A stretch of 64,000 bases of DNA from Endozoicomonas sp. ISHI1 (GTDB lineage: Bacteria > Pseudomonadota > Gammaproteobacteria > Pseudomonadales > Endozoicomonadaceae). Position numbers and translations under genes: made by a program. Below are positions 9,637-17,103 of the stretch, piece after piece (positions within the stretch are counted from its first letter, which is position 1; each line of letters opens with the position of its first letter). The DNA is taken from NCBI RefSeq assembly GCF_024606225.1, contig NZ_JAGRPU010000011.1, forward strand, positions 1 through 64,000, given 5' to 3'. Under the pieces are notes generated by a model that was not told the origin of the DNA, did not search any database, and saw only the letters and a list, made by a program, of their open reading frames with translations.

Positions 9637-9904
9637 CAGATTCAACTGTTAGTCAATGAATCAGCGGTGAATTCTGGCAGCTAACGCTGATTTCAACAGC
9701 ACTTGCACGTAATTGAAGCCGCTCTGAATTGAGGCTGAATACTTCAATGTCTCATCGGTCGGTAGCAACTGATTGTTGGATGAGCACTGCATTGGCTCTT
9801 TCTATGCAATTAACAGTGTACGACATTTGTTGTTTATGATTCCGCACGCAGGCTCCGTTTGGGATCTATATTTCCAGTTCAGTCACTGTATCTGGGAAAT
9901 TACC
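9637..9904 (+). repeat. Type 1 spacer between copies 7 and 8 (second unit of the duplication)
   Basis: Matches 8127-8394 with only a few substitutions (for example TCCGCACGCAGG for CCCGCGCGCGGG). This makes it the youngest duplication visible in the array. Confidence 0.8.
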
Positions 9905-11131
9905 ATGAAAAAGTCATTCAGCCTATGTCCGTTACTTTTGTGTTTGCTCTACTCGATGGCACAGGCCAGCCTCCCCTCACAAAATGATTTTGGTTTTCTT
10001 GAGCCTTTTAATGACACCGCACTGGTCACAAACGGACTTGAGTTAACGGAAAGCCTTGCTGGGGTCTCTCTATCTACCCTGCTTAATCTCGGTATATGGT
10101 GGGGTGTCTGTAAAACAGCGGGAATAGTCTCCGGGCTTTCAAGCACACATGATCTGGCTGAATCGGATACAAAGGAGCTGGAGAAGTTGAAAACAGATTT
10201 CTGTTTGCAGCTGGCTCCCGTGATCACTACCGCCGAAGTGGCGCTGGTCGGACATGTGTCCCCTTGGCCCCTGGAACAGCGCTGGTGGAAACCCCTGTAT
10301 TTTGCCGGTGCAGGAATGGCAGCTTATACCGCCAATACAAAAGCGAGGAAGCTCATACCTGTCGCAGTCTTGACTTACCTTGCGTCCGAAGCGGTATCAA
10401 GAGCTGGAGCCGGTGCTATTTCGACGTTAAATCTAAGAAAAATGAGCGTAGGGGATATTAAAACTGAACATTATGCGGCTGTGGAATACGCAATATTTTC
10501 TGTGACTAATGGGATTTTGGCAGGGGTTGTCGCCTTTGAGGTCATGATCCATAGAGGCTACAGGCCAGCAAAAGCGGCTCTTGCCTCTGCTGTTAGCGCA
10601 GCCATTGCGGGTAGCCTCTCTGGAATTATTTCAGTGTTAACTATTGATCTGGACGGACAGACAAAGGCCGGAGTTTTGGCAGTTGCCGGAGTCGGAGCCG
10701 GAGCCGGAGCCGGAGTCATAACCGGAATCGGAACTGTAACTTCAACCAAAATCGGATTCTTGGCTCTGGCTGGAGCCGGATCAGGAGCCATATCCATAGC
10801 TGCAACCGGAGCTGCAACCGGAGCCGTAGCCGGAACCGTAGTTGGAGGCAGAGCACGAGCAGCAGCATTACTTGTAACCTTGGCTGGAGTCTCGACTCTG
10901 GGTGGAGTTGGAGCCTTGCTTATGTTCGGCAGTTCAAAGATAACCTCAAACAACCCGTTTATCATAGCCGGTGTCACTCTGGTGCCTGCGTTGGCTTTCG
11001 CTGTTATCAATAGTCTTTCAAGCTACGCCGTTTATGGCTATCCACTGGAACAAAGCTTTTCAGAGACCGGCTGGACTCAGTGGAAAAAGTTCTATGCGCC
11101 TCTGGATTATCTCTCGACTCTTTTTAAGTGA
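9905..11131 (+). CDS. GA-core membrane protein family, copy 8
   Basis: Encodes 408 residues. The 5' third is duplicated from, or converted by, copy 7. The later conserved part resembles copy 1 instead (SVGDIKTEHYAAVEYAIFSVTNGILAG), so the gene is a mosaic. The core (about 10670-10910) has 'GTVTSTKIGFLALAGAGSG' and 'GRARAAALLVTLAGVS'. The C-terminus ends YLSTLFK rather than YLSTLFN, and NSLSSYAVYG replaces NSLSNYAVYG. Confidence 0.83.
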   Translation: MKKSFSLCPLLLCLLYSMAQASLPSQNDFGFLEPFNDTALVTNGLELTESLAGVSLSTLLNLGIWWGVCKTAGIVSGLSSTHDLAESDTKELEKLKTDFCLQLAPVITTAEVALVGHVSPWPLEQRWWKPLYFAGAGMAAYTANTKARKLIPVAVLTYLASEAVSRAGAGAISTLNLRKMSVGDIKTEHYAAVEYAIFSVTNGILAGVVAFEVMIHRGYRPAKAALASAVSAAIAGSLSGIISVLTIDLDGQTKAGVLAVAGVGAGAGAGVITGIGTVTSTKIGFLALAGAGSGAISIAATGAATGAVAGTVVGGRARAAALLVTLAGVSTLGGVGALLMFGSSKITSNNPFIIAGVTLVPALAFAVINSLSSYAVYGYPLEQSFSETGWTQWKKFYAPLDYLSTLFK

Positions 11132-11325
11132 CGGATTCAACTGTCAGCCAGAGGTAAACTCAGGCAGCTAATGCCTGCTTCAGTCGCTCTGCCGGAGGCT
11201 CAGTCTATTGGAAGCATTTGATAGTTGTCTTATTTGCAACGCACTTTGTAGTTATGAACATTGTCACTCATAGCTCCGAATAGAATCTATATTTCCAGTT
11301 CAATCACTGTAGCTGGGAAGTCACC
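11132..11325 (+). repeat. Type 2 spacer between copies 8 and 9
   Basis: The shortest spacer, at 194 bases. A type 2 core with a deletion in the shared first part joins copy 8 to copy 9. The leader before ATG 11326 is TTTCCAG, 14 bases, CTGGGAAG. Confidence 0.65.
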
Positions 11326-12501
11326 ATGAATAACTCATTCAACCTATGTCCGTTACTTTTGTGCTTGCTCTATTCGATGGCACAAGCCAGCCCCCCCTCA
11401 AAAAAAGATTTTGATTTTCTTGAGCCTCTTAATGATTCCGTACTGGTGGCAAACGGGCTTGAGCTAACGGAAAGCCTTGCTGGAGTCTCTTTGTCCACCT
11501 TGCTCAATCTGGGAGTATGGTGGGGTATCTGTAAAACAGCGGGAATAGTCTCCGGGCTTTCAAGCACATATGATCTGGCTGCATCGGATACAAAGGAGCT
11601 GGAGCCGTTGAAAACAGATTTCTGTTCGCAGCTGGCTCCCGTGATCACCACTGCCGAAGTAGCGTTGGCCGGGCATGTGTCTCCCTGGCCTCTGGAACAG
11701 CGCTGGTGGAGACCCTTGTATTTTGCCGGTGCAGGAATGGCAGCTAATGCCGCTAGTACGATAAAGAGGGAGCACATGCCTGTTGTAGTCATGATCTACC
11801 TTGCTTCTGAAGCGTTAACAAGAACCGGAGCCAGCGCTATTTCAGCGCTAATTCTAAGAAAAATGAGTACAAGGGATATTGCAACCGAATGGTATTTGGC
11901 TGGGGAATATGAAATATTTTCTATGATGAATGGGATTGTGGCAGGGGCTGTCGCCTATGAAGCGATGATCCATAAAGGCTACAGGCCAGCAAAAGCGACT
12001 CTTGCTTCTGTTGTCAGCGCAGTGATTGTGGGTACTCTCTCGGGAATTATTTCAGTGCTAACAATTGATGTGGACAGACAGACAAAGACCGAAGTCATAG
12101 CAGGAGCTGGAGTCGGGGCCGTAATCTTCGTAGGAGCCGGAGCCGGAGTCGGAGCCGGAGCGACAGCCGTAGCCTCAGTCGGAGCCGCAGGGGCATTAGT
12201 CGGAGCCTTAGCCGGGGCCGGAATCGGATTCGGAATTGGAGCTGTTGCCGAAGCTGGAACTATGATCCTCGGCGGAGTCGGAGCCTTGCTTATGCTGGGC
12301 AGTTTGAAGATAACCTCAAACGACCCGTTTATCAAAGCCGGTGTCACTCTGATGCCTGCGTTGACTTTCGCGGTTGTCAACGGTCTTTCAGGCTACGTCG
12401 TTTATGGCTATTCACTGGAACAAGGCCTTTCAGAGACCGGATGGACTCAGTGGAAAAAGTTTTACGCGCCCCTGGATTATCTCTCAACTCTGTTTAACTG
12501 A
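11326..12501 (+). CDS. GA-core membrane protein family, copy 9 (last of the array)
   Basis: Encodes 391 residues. The signal peptide LCPLLLCLLYSMAQA is intact. It is the most diverged copy in the fixed C-terminal block (SLKITSNDPFIKAGVTLMPAL, NGLSGYVVYGYSLEQGLS), as expected for an array edge with less homogenisation. The core (about 12090-12270) is among the shortest and includes 'GIGFGIGAVAEAGTMILGG'. No function is recognised. Confidence 0.82.
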   Translation: MNNSFNLCPLLLCLLYSMAQASPPSKKDFDFLEPLNDSVLVANGLELTESLAGVSLSTLLNLGVWWGICKTAGIVSGLSSTYDLAASDTKELEPLKTDFCSQLAPVITTAEVALAGHVSPWPLEQRWWRPLYFAGAGMAANAASTIKREHMPVVVMIYLASEALTRTGASAISALILRKMSTRDIATEWYLAGEYEIFSMMNGIVAGAVAYEAMIHKGYRPAKATLASVVSAVIVGTLSGIISVLTIDVDRQTKTEVIAGAGVGAVIFVGAGAGVGAGATAVASVGAAGALVGALAGAGIGFGIGAVAEAGTMILGGVGALLMLGSLKITSNDPFIKAGVTLMPALTFAVVNGLSGYVVYGYSLEQGLSETGWTQWKKFYAPLDYLSTLFN

Positions 12502-12639
12502 CAGACTCAACTGTCAGCCATCGAATCATTGGTGAACACTGGCAGCTAACGCTGAGTTCAACCGCACTTGCACGCAGTTGAAGCGACTCTGAATTGAGGC
12601 TGAATACTTCAATCTCTCATGGGGCGGTTGCAACTGATT
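12502..12639 (+). repeat. Left half of a type 1 spacer, interrupted
   Basis: It follows the type 1 spacer up to '...GGGGCGGTTGCAACTGATT' and then stops abruptly. The next spacer bases expected (TTGGATGAGCCCTGCAT) reappear at 15474. This places a junction at 12639/12640. Confidence 0.75.
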
Positions 12640-12640
12640 C

Positions 12641-12910
12641 CTATCTGAACAGCTCGGAATGACTCCCGAGCCGTTCAAACACAATGCGATCATCGTCCAG
12701 CCTGTAGATTAACAACCAATCTGGCTCAATATGGCATTCCCGCCTGCCATTAAAATTCCCGGTTAAAAGGTGATCTTTGTGCCTGGCAGCCAGGGGCATC
12801 TGCTCTACCAGCTGGCGGGTGATAAACTTGAGTTTGTCCATATCTTTCCCCTGCTTCTTCGCTTTTTTAACATCCTTCTGAAAGCGGTTTAAAAATACGG
12901 GAATCAACAC
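12641..12910 (-). CDS. yafQ: YafQ-family mRNA interferase toxin
   Basis: Encodes 89 residues of the RelE superfamily. YafQ toxins cut mRNA on the ribosome and are held inactive by DinJ. The YafQ signature is clear: 'RHKDHLLTGNFNGRRECHIE', then PDWLLIYRL and GSHSELF at the C-terminus. His47, His60, Asp64 and His84 correspond to the catalytic set of the E. coli protein. The start is GTG at 12910, only 2 bases after the antitoxin stop, so the two are co-translated. All key residues are present, so the toxin is probably active. Confidence 0.9.
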   Translation of the reverse strand: MLIPVFLNRFQKDVKKAKKQGKDMDKLKFITRQLVEQMPLAARHKDHLLTGNFNGRRECHIEPDWLLIYRLDDDRIVFERLGSHSELFR

Positions 12911-12912
12911 GC

Positions 12913-13173
12913 TTAAATATCCAGATTCTTAAACAGGTCATCCAGATCTTTGCACTCTACCAACCCTTCCCCTTTGTCGCTTTCCCCGAAAGCCTTCAAA
13001 GTCTCTTCGTTAGGAATACGCACATCAAACGGCAACCCGTTGCACAACTCAACCTGCGTATAAAAAAGCGTAATGGCCTGTGTCGTGTTCAGCCCGATCT
13101 TGCGAAACACCGCTTCAGCCTGTTTCTTCAGCTCAGGTTCCACTCTGGCTTTGACGACAGCGCTTTTGCTCAT
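12913..13173 (-). CDS. dinJ: DinJ/RelB-family antitoxin
   Basis: Encodes 86 residues. The N-terminal ribbon-helix-helix (KSAVVKARVEPELKKQAEAV) and 'GLNTTQAITLFYTQV' are typical of DinJ. The acidic C-terminal tail (ECKDLDDLFKNLDI) is the part expected to wrap the toxin. It lies first in the operon, upstream of yafQ, the usual order for this family, which also allows autorepression by the complex at a promoter near 13180-13220. Confidence 0.9.
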   Translation of the reverse strand: MSKSAVVKARVEPELKKQAEAVFRKIGLNTTQAITLFYTQVELCNGLPFDVRIPNEETLKAFGESDKGEGLVECKDLDDLFKNLDI

Positions 13174-13249
13174 GACGGTTCCCTCTGATTATTGAATGGC
13201 GTTTTATAGTGTAGGCCAAACGGGACACAATTCAACATTCAAGAGCCTG

Positions 13250-13348
13250 TATACGCCCTCTGACCATGGGGTGATGTGATCGGCTTCCATCTGGTTGATG
13301 TCGAAGAACTCTTCACACTCGTTGCAGATGCCTTTCTGGCGTTCCTCA
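13250..13348 (-). pseudogene. HNH endonuclease fragment (left copy)
   Basis: The minus strand reads 'RQKGICNECEEFFDINQMEA' then DHITPWSEG. This is the zinc-knuckle and His core of an HNH nuclease, and then the frame is lost. It matches 15203-15300 at roughly four bases in five. No complete gene surrounds it. It is a remnant, apparently paired with the HNH fragment at the other end of the island. Confidence 0.7.
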
Positions 13349-13352
13349 GCCG

Positions 13353-13442
13353 CCTATTGGTGAGATGCACAGTCTGCTGGCAGAGATGTTGCGGGGGATG
13401 AGTCGGGAAGAGCGGGAAGCGTTGCTGGGGAAGGTGGGTTGA
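13353..13442 (+). pseudogene. C-terminal fragment of an unidentified protein
   Basis: In frame from 13353 the sequence reads PIGEMHSLLAEMLRGMSREE followed by REALLGKVG and a stop at 13440. The amphipathic, gene-like end has no start, and it abuts the HNH fragment that reads the other way. It looks like the tail of a lost gene. Together with the HNH piece it fills the 306-base gap between dinJ and the DUF29 genes. Confidence 0.4.
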
Positions 13443-13479
13443 TTATTGATCACCTTGCCTGTACTTGATCAATGAGTAA

Positions 13480-13968
13480 TTAATCGCCGGGCAGCCAACC
13501 CCTTTCTGTAACCTGCTCATAGCTCCATGGGCATTCCTTGGGAAAACTGTTTTTATTCAGCCGCTTGCTTTCTGTTTTTATGTAACGGTTTAATTCTTCC
13601 ATAGCGCTTTTTTTGGCTTTGACGTAGGCTTTTTCGAGTGATTCTTGAAAGTAATTGCTCAAGTAAGGGTTTTCTTCAACGTGAAGATCAATTTCATCTC
13701 TAGGGTTGTTGATACTGGGTATCCATGACTGAAGAACTTTATCTTCCACCCAAGGGTCTTTCAGAATTCGTTTCTGATAGTCATATTTGAGCAAATGAAC
13801 CAACAATATCACTAAATGAGAACATAATTCTCTGACGTCATTACCCATCTCGTGTTCCAGAGCCTCCAACAGATTGTCGATGTCCAGTTGATCGAATTGC
13901 TTAGCGGCCAACAATTCACGCTGCTGGCCTAGCCATTGGTGATAGTCAGTCTCGTACAAACTTTTCAT
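13480..13968 (-). CDS. DUF29 family protein (second of pair)
   Basis: Encodes 162 residues with the DUF29 layout: Y-x-x-W-L-x-Q-Q-R-E-L-L, 'FDQLDIDNLLEALEHEMGND', 'HLVILLVHLLKYDYQ', a central W-x-x-S-I, and the end FPKECPWSYEQVTERGWLPG. DUF29 proteins are helical and of unknown function, and often occur in several copies. The start overlaps the stop of the upstream paralogue by ATGA, so the two are translationally coupled. The two are about half identical, so the duplication is not recent. Confidence 0.85.
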   Translation of the reverse strand: MKSLYETDYHQWLGQQRELLAAKQFDQLDIDNLLEALEHEMGNDVRELCSHLVILLVHLLKYDYQKRILKDPWVEDKVLQSWIPSINNPRDEIDLHVEENPYLSNYFQESLEKAYVKAKKSAMEELNRYIKTESKRLNKNSFPKECPWSYEQVTERGWLPGD

Positions 13969-14462
13969 TCTTCATCCTCCCCAGGCAGCCAGTCTTCTGT
14001 CGTGATCTGTTCAAACGTCCACGGGCATTCCTTGGGAAAACTGTTTTTGTTCATAAGGTGACGCTTGTTAGTTATAAATCGGTTCATCTGCTCTATAGCC
14101 CTTTTTTTGGCTTTAGGGTAACTGTTTGCTAAAGCCTCATCCTGCTGGGGTTGTAGGTGTGGGTGTTTTTTAATCAAGTCGTTAATGTCGTTACGTGCGT
14201 TAGAGATGCTGTCGTGCCAGCTTCTGAAATATTCTGGTTCCAGAAGCTGCGGGTTGAGTACAAACGTTTGATACTGATACTTCAAAAGATGCAATACCAA
14301 AATAACAAGATGAGACTCCAAATTTTCAACATAATTACCCATCTCGTACTCCATCGCCTCCAACAGATTGTCTAAGTCAAGCTGGTCAAATTGGCGCTGG
14401 GCCAGTAGCTCCCGTTGCTGGCCTAGCCATGCGGTGTAGTCGGTTTTGTATAAACTATCCAT
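13965..14462 (-). CDS. DUF29 family protein (first of pair)
   Basis: Encodes 165 residues. It shares with the next gene DYTAWLGQQRELL, 'FDQLDLDNLLEAMEYEMGN', 'SHLVILVLHLLKYQYQ' and FPKECPWTFEQ at the C-terminus. It lies between two toxin-antitoxin operons on the same strand, 52 bases after the end of the CopG-like antitoxin gene, so it could be in one transcript with it. No catalytic motif can be named. Confidence 0.85.
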   Translation of the reverse strand: MDSLYKTDYTAWLGQQRELLAQRQFDQLDLDNLLEAMEYEMGNYVENLESHLVILVLHLLKYQYQTFVLNPQLLEPEYFRSWHDSISNARNDINDLIKKHPHLQPQQDEALANSYPKAKKRAIEQMNRFITNKRHLMNKNSFPKECPWTFEQITTEDWLPGEDEE

Positions 14463-14514
14463 TGGTGATCTCCTCTTTTGTCATTCATGTAATGAGGTGA
14501 TGGCCACCCCATTG

Positions 14515-14805
14515 TTAAGGCAGCGTTGAGACATCCCGCAAAACGCCGGACAGGTACTTATGGAGAATACTGGACACCAGTGTCTGGTATGGAATCCCTT
14601 CCCGCCGGGCCCGTGACTGAATCGCCAGCAGATCCTGTTGGGAAATGCGGATGTTAATACGCTTATCCTTTTTAAACGTCTCTCTGGCCGCCGCTTCCAG
14701 CATCGCCTTGCGCTCAGGCGTCATCACGGATTCATATTCACCCCGTTCAAGGGCATCGAGCAACGTTTGCTCCTCGTTATCCAGTGTTGTTTTTTTCATG
14801 TTCAA
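14515..14805 (-). CDS. CopG-like ribbon-helix-helix antitoxin
   Basis: Encodes 96 residues. The second half 'KRINIRISQQDLLAIQSRAR' then EGIPYQTLVSSILHKYLSG is a typical RHH antitoxin domain: a beta strand followed by two helices that make a dimer and bind DNA. The N-terminal half (EQTLLDALERGEYESVMTPE) should contact the toxin. It overlaps the toxin stop by ATGA. The toxin-first order matches BrnT/BrnA-type modules. Confidence 0.82.
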   Translation of the reverse strand: MNMKKTTLDNEEQTLLDALERGEYESVMTPERKAMLEAAARETFKKDKRINIRISQQDLLAIQSRARREGIPYQTLVSSILHKYLSGVLRDVSTLP

Positions 14806-15074
14806 TCTCCTAAATAGTCATGGGTAAATTTGCGGCTGGGAATCAGTGTTTTTAAAAAGTACTCCTGCTCGCTTTCCACGTAAGGCACCAACCAGACGTA
14901 ACCTTGTGCATTCACCACAAAGATCCGCTCATGGGGATAGGCTTGCTGGTTAGGATGGGCGATGTCATCCAGCAGGCCGCCATTCTCTATGTGGAAAATA
15001 ACTTCCTCGAAGGACCGATCCCGTTCCAGGATCAGCTGCTGATTCTTCTGGGGGTTCCAGTTAAAGCGTTTCAT
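14802..15074 (-). CDS. BrnT-like toxin
   Basis: Encodes 90 residues. 'FNWNPQKNQQLILERDRSFE' then EVIFHIENGG is the entry of the BrnT-like fold, followed by HPNQQAYPHERIFVVNAQGYV and ending FLKTLIPSRKFTHDYLG. This matches the small ribonuclease-like toxins paired with CopG antitoxins. It is the first gene of the pair. A promoter would lie at 15080-15130, before the HNH remnant. The exact RNase activity of this subfamily is inferred from BrnT. Confidence 0.75.
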   Translation of the reverse strand: MKRFNWNPQKNQQLILERDRSFEEVIFHIENGGLLDDIAHPNQQAYPHERIFVVNAQGYVWLVPYVESEQEYFLKTLIPSRKFTHDYLGD

Positions 15075-15131
15075 GAGAGAAGTATAGAGGGTGTGTGCCT
15101 TTTGTCATCAATTGGACCGGACAATCGTAAC

Positions 15132-15475
15132 TCAGTGATTGGACTTTCTGCGATTGCACTCCCGGCAAAGCACCTGACCATTCTCCAGCTCAGTCTTGCC
15201 ACCCTCTGACCAAGGGGTGATGTGGTCGGCTTCCATCTGGTCGGTATTGAAGGACTCTTCACATTGGTTGCAGATGCCTTTCTGGCCCTCATAAAGGGTG
15301 TGTTTCTGGCTGTTCGTAAAGGCTCGCAGATTCAGGTGTTTTTCATTGCCCGACAGCAATTATCCATAGACACCTTTTTTGTTGACCACATCGTCAACGG
15401 CCATCAGCCTGCCGATAACGTTTGTCACGGGGTTCATAGTAGTTGAGCACTTTGAGCCACATGTTGCCGTTTATT
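15132..15475 (-). pseudogene. HNH endonuclease remnant (right copy)
   Basis: Positions 15359-15132 encode RAFTNSQKHTLYEGQKGICN followed by CEESFNTDQMEADHITPWSE and NGQVLCRECNRRKSNH. This is a complete HNH zinc core of the type found at the C-terminus of DUF262 proteins. A stop lies immediately upstream in frame. Beyond it a different frame reads MWLKVLNYYEPRDKRYRQAD, so the gene appears frameshifted and cut off at the island edge. The HNH core itself could still be made as a 75-residue peptide, but I call it a remnant. Confidence 0.65.
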
Positions 15476-15512
15476 GGATGAGCCCTGCATGGATTCTTTC
15501 TGTGCAATTAAC
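15474..15512 (+). repeat. Right half of the interrupted type 1 spacer
   Basis: TTGGATGAGCCCTGCATGGA followed by TTCTTTCTGTGCAATTAACAGTG resumes the type 1 spacer where 12639 left it. It then decays into sequence next to yhbY. Confidence 0.75.
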
Positions 15513-15567
15513 AGTGTGCGACTTGAATTAAATGCTCTGAACTTTTTATACAATAAGGAACTGAACG

Positions 15568-15591
15568 GAGTGCCTTAAACTCAGGCACCCT
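15568..15591 (-). terminator. Hairpin downstream of yhbY
   Basis: GGAGTGCCT and AGGCACC form a stem just past the yhbY stop. There is no long U tract on the minus strand, so termination is only possible. Confidence 0.35.
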
Positions 15592-15597
15592 GAAATA

Positions 15598-15903
15598 TCA
15601 AAAGCTTTTGACATTGGAAAGGTTAGGCTTGGCGTCCTTATTCTCTTTATAGATAAGAGCAATGTTGCCAATGGTTTGAATCAGTTCTGCATGAGTCCGG
15701 TTGCACAGCTCGGTAATGGCTTCTTTCTTGATTTCACGATCGCCTAAGGCAAACTTTACCTTGATCAGCTCGTGATCGTGCAGGGCACGCACTGTCTCTT
15801 CAATAACACCATCACTCAGACCGTTGCCCGCTACCATTACGACAGGTTTCAGCTTGTGACCGAGGGAACGGAAGTGTCTCTTTTTTTCAGAACTAATGCT
15901 CAT
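15598..15903 (-). CDS. yhbY: Ribosome assembly RNA-binding protein YhbY
   Basis: Encodes 101 residues with a complete CRS1-YhbY domain. YhbY binds the precursor of the large ribosomal subunit. 'RSLGHKLKPVVMVAGNGLSD' and the GDREIKKEA / 'RTHAELIQTIGNIALIYKEN' segments are diagnostic. The gene is divergent from rlmE, as is usual in gammaproteobacteria, and shares a 263-base intergenic region with it that must hold both promoters. Confidence 0.94.
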   Translation of the reverse strand: MSISSEKKRHFRSLGHKLKPVVMVAGNGLSDGVIEETVRALHDHELIKVKFALGDREIKKEAITELCNRTHAELIQTIGNIALIYKENKDAKPNLSNVKSF

Positions 15904-16166
15904 GATTTCAGAATCCTGAGGCTGAATATTCAGTAAGCCGATTGCCTACAGCCATGACAACCGGGCAACAGGTTCCTGGTGGGCGATAAAACAAGGTTGT
16001 ATATCACATACCTCAGTCGGGGGCTCGCTTCCCGGTTTTTGTTAAGATTGGGAAAGACCGGCTTGGAAACTGTTGATCAAAAGTTCATCATTGTACTTTA
16101 TTCTCTATGGCTCACAAGTCCAAGAGTCATGAATAAAGTTTTTAAGGTAGATAGTGTAAGGTAGAA

Positions 16167-16787
16167 ATGGCCAGATCCAAAAGCAGTGCCCGCTGGCTAC
16201 AGGAGCACTTTGAAGACGAATATGTTAAACGCTCACAAGAAGACGGCTACCGTTCCCGGGCCAGCTACAAGCTGATCGAGATTCAGGAGAAGGACAAGCT
16301 GATCAAGCCGGGGATGAAAGTGGTTGATCTGGGTGCGGCTCCGGGCGGCTGGTCCCAGGTAGCTATCGAGATGGTAGGTGATAACGGTCGTGTGGTGGCT
16401 TCAGACATTCTTCCCATGAACCCCATTGCCGGGGTTGACTTTGTTCAGGGCGACTTTACCGAGGACGCTGTACTGGAAAAAATCCTTGAAACTATCGGCA
16501 GTGACAAAGTAGACCTTGTAATTTCAGATATGGCCCCCAATATGAGTGGTACGCTGGCCGTTGATCAGCCCAGAGCTATGTATCTGGCTGAGCTGGCTCT
16601 GGATCTGGCCAGGCAGGTGCTGAAGAAAAACGGCTCTTTCCTGACCAAAGCATTTCAGGGGGAAGGGTATCAGGAGTATCACAAGGACATGAAAACCTCA
16701 TTCCAGAAAGTGATTACCCGCAAACCAGGCTCTTCAAGGGCAAGGTCCAGAGAGGTGTTTTTGTTGGCCAGAAATTTTGTATCCTGA
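16167..16787 (+). CDS. rlmE: 23S rRNA 2'-O-ribose U2552 methyltransferase RlmE (FtsJ)
   Basis: Encodes 206 residues. RlmE methylates U2552 in the A-loop of 23S rRNA using S-adenosylmethionine, a late step of 50S maturation. The SAM pocket is [15 protein letters not shown] near residues 50-65. The catalytic K-D-K-E set is covered by Lys in '[16 protein letters not shown]', Asp in [12 protein letters not shown], Lys in [10 protein letters not shown] and Glu in SREVFLLA. It precedes ftsH, the conserved arrangement. ATG 16167 follows a weak AAGG. Confidence 0.96.
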   Translation: MARSKSSARWLQEHFEDEYVKRSQEDGYRSRASYKLIEIQEKDKLIKPGMKVVDLGAAPGGWSQVAIEMVGDNGRVVASDILPMNPIAGVDFVQGDFTEDAVLEKILETIGSDKVDLVISDMAPNMSGTLAVDQPRAMYLAELALDLARQVLKKNGSFLTKAFQGEGYQEYHKDMKTSFQKVITRKPGSSRARSREVFLLARNFVS

Positions 16788-17103
16788 GAACATTTACTTA
16801 ACCGGGATGTTGGAGTGTTCTGATTGTTCAAGGGGGGATGGTTAAGCGCTATCGAATCTTGACAGAAACCTGACAACCCGTCAGGTAAACCAGAAAAACC
16901 TTGTCGCAGCGCAGTTTAAAGCAGACCTGCCGGTATTATAGATTTTTTCTATCTGCCCAATAGCCAGCTGATGACTGTCCCCCTCTCTGCCATTCGTGTA
17001 TGGTAGGAGGTGCGAATTAACCATACGAGAGAGCAGAGCCGGTAATTATGCCCTTTAAAACCGTTCGCCACAGGCTTCAGTACGCTCAAGTGAGGGTAGC
17101 CCT
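16788..17103 (+). promoter_or_regulatory. rlmE-ftsH intergenic region with an inverted repeat
   Basis: This 316-base region has no gene. It contains an imperfect inverted repeat at about 16983-17037 (CGTGTATGGT ... ACCATACG, bordered by CTCTCT ... AGAGAG). The stem would sit in the ftsH leader. I could not identify a convincing heat-shock promoter by eye. Confidence 0.35.

Larger units (their letters stand above)
12640..15473. mobile_element. Toxin-antitoxin island inserted in a type 1 spacer
   Basis: 2.83 kb lies between two halves of one spacer: the left half ends at 12639 and the right half starts at 15474. Every gene inside reads on the minus strand, against the array. The cargo is DinJ-YafQ, two DUF29 genes, a BrnT/CopG-like pair, and HNH nuclease fragments near both ends. 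The left junction falls directly next to the yafQ stop codon. I see no transposase, terminal inverted repeat or target duplication, so the mechanism of insertion is unknown. Confidence 0.65.
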
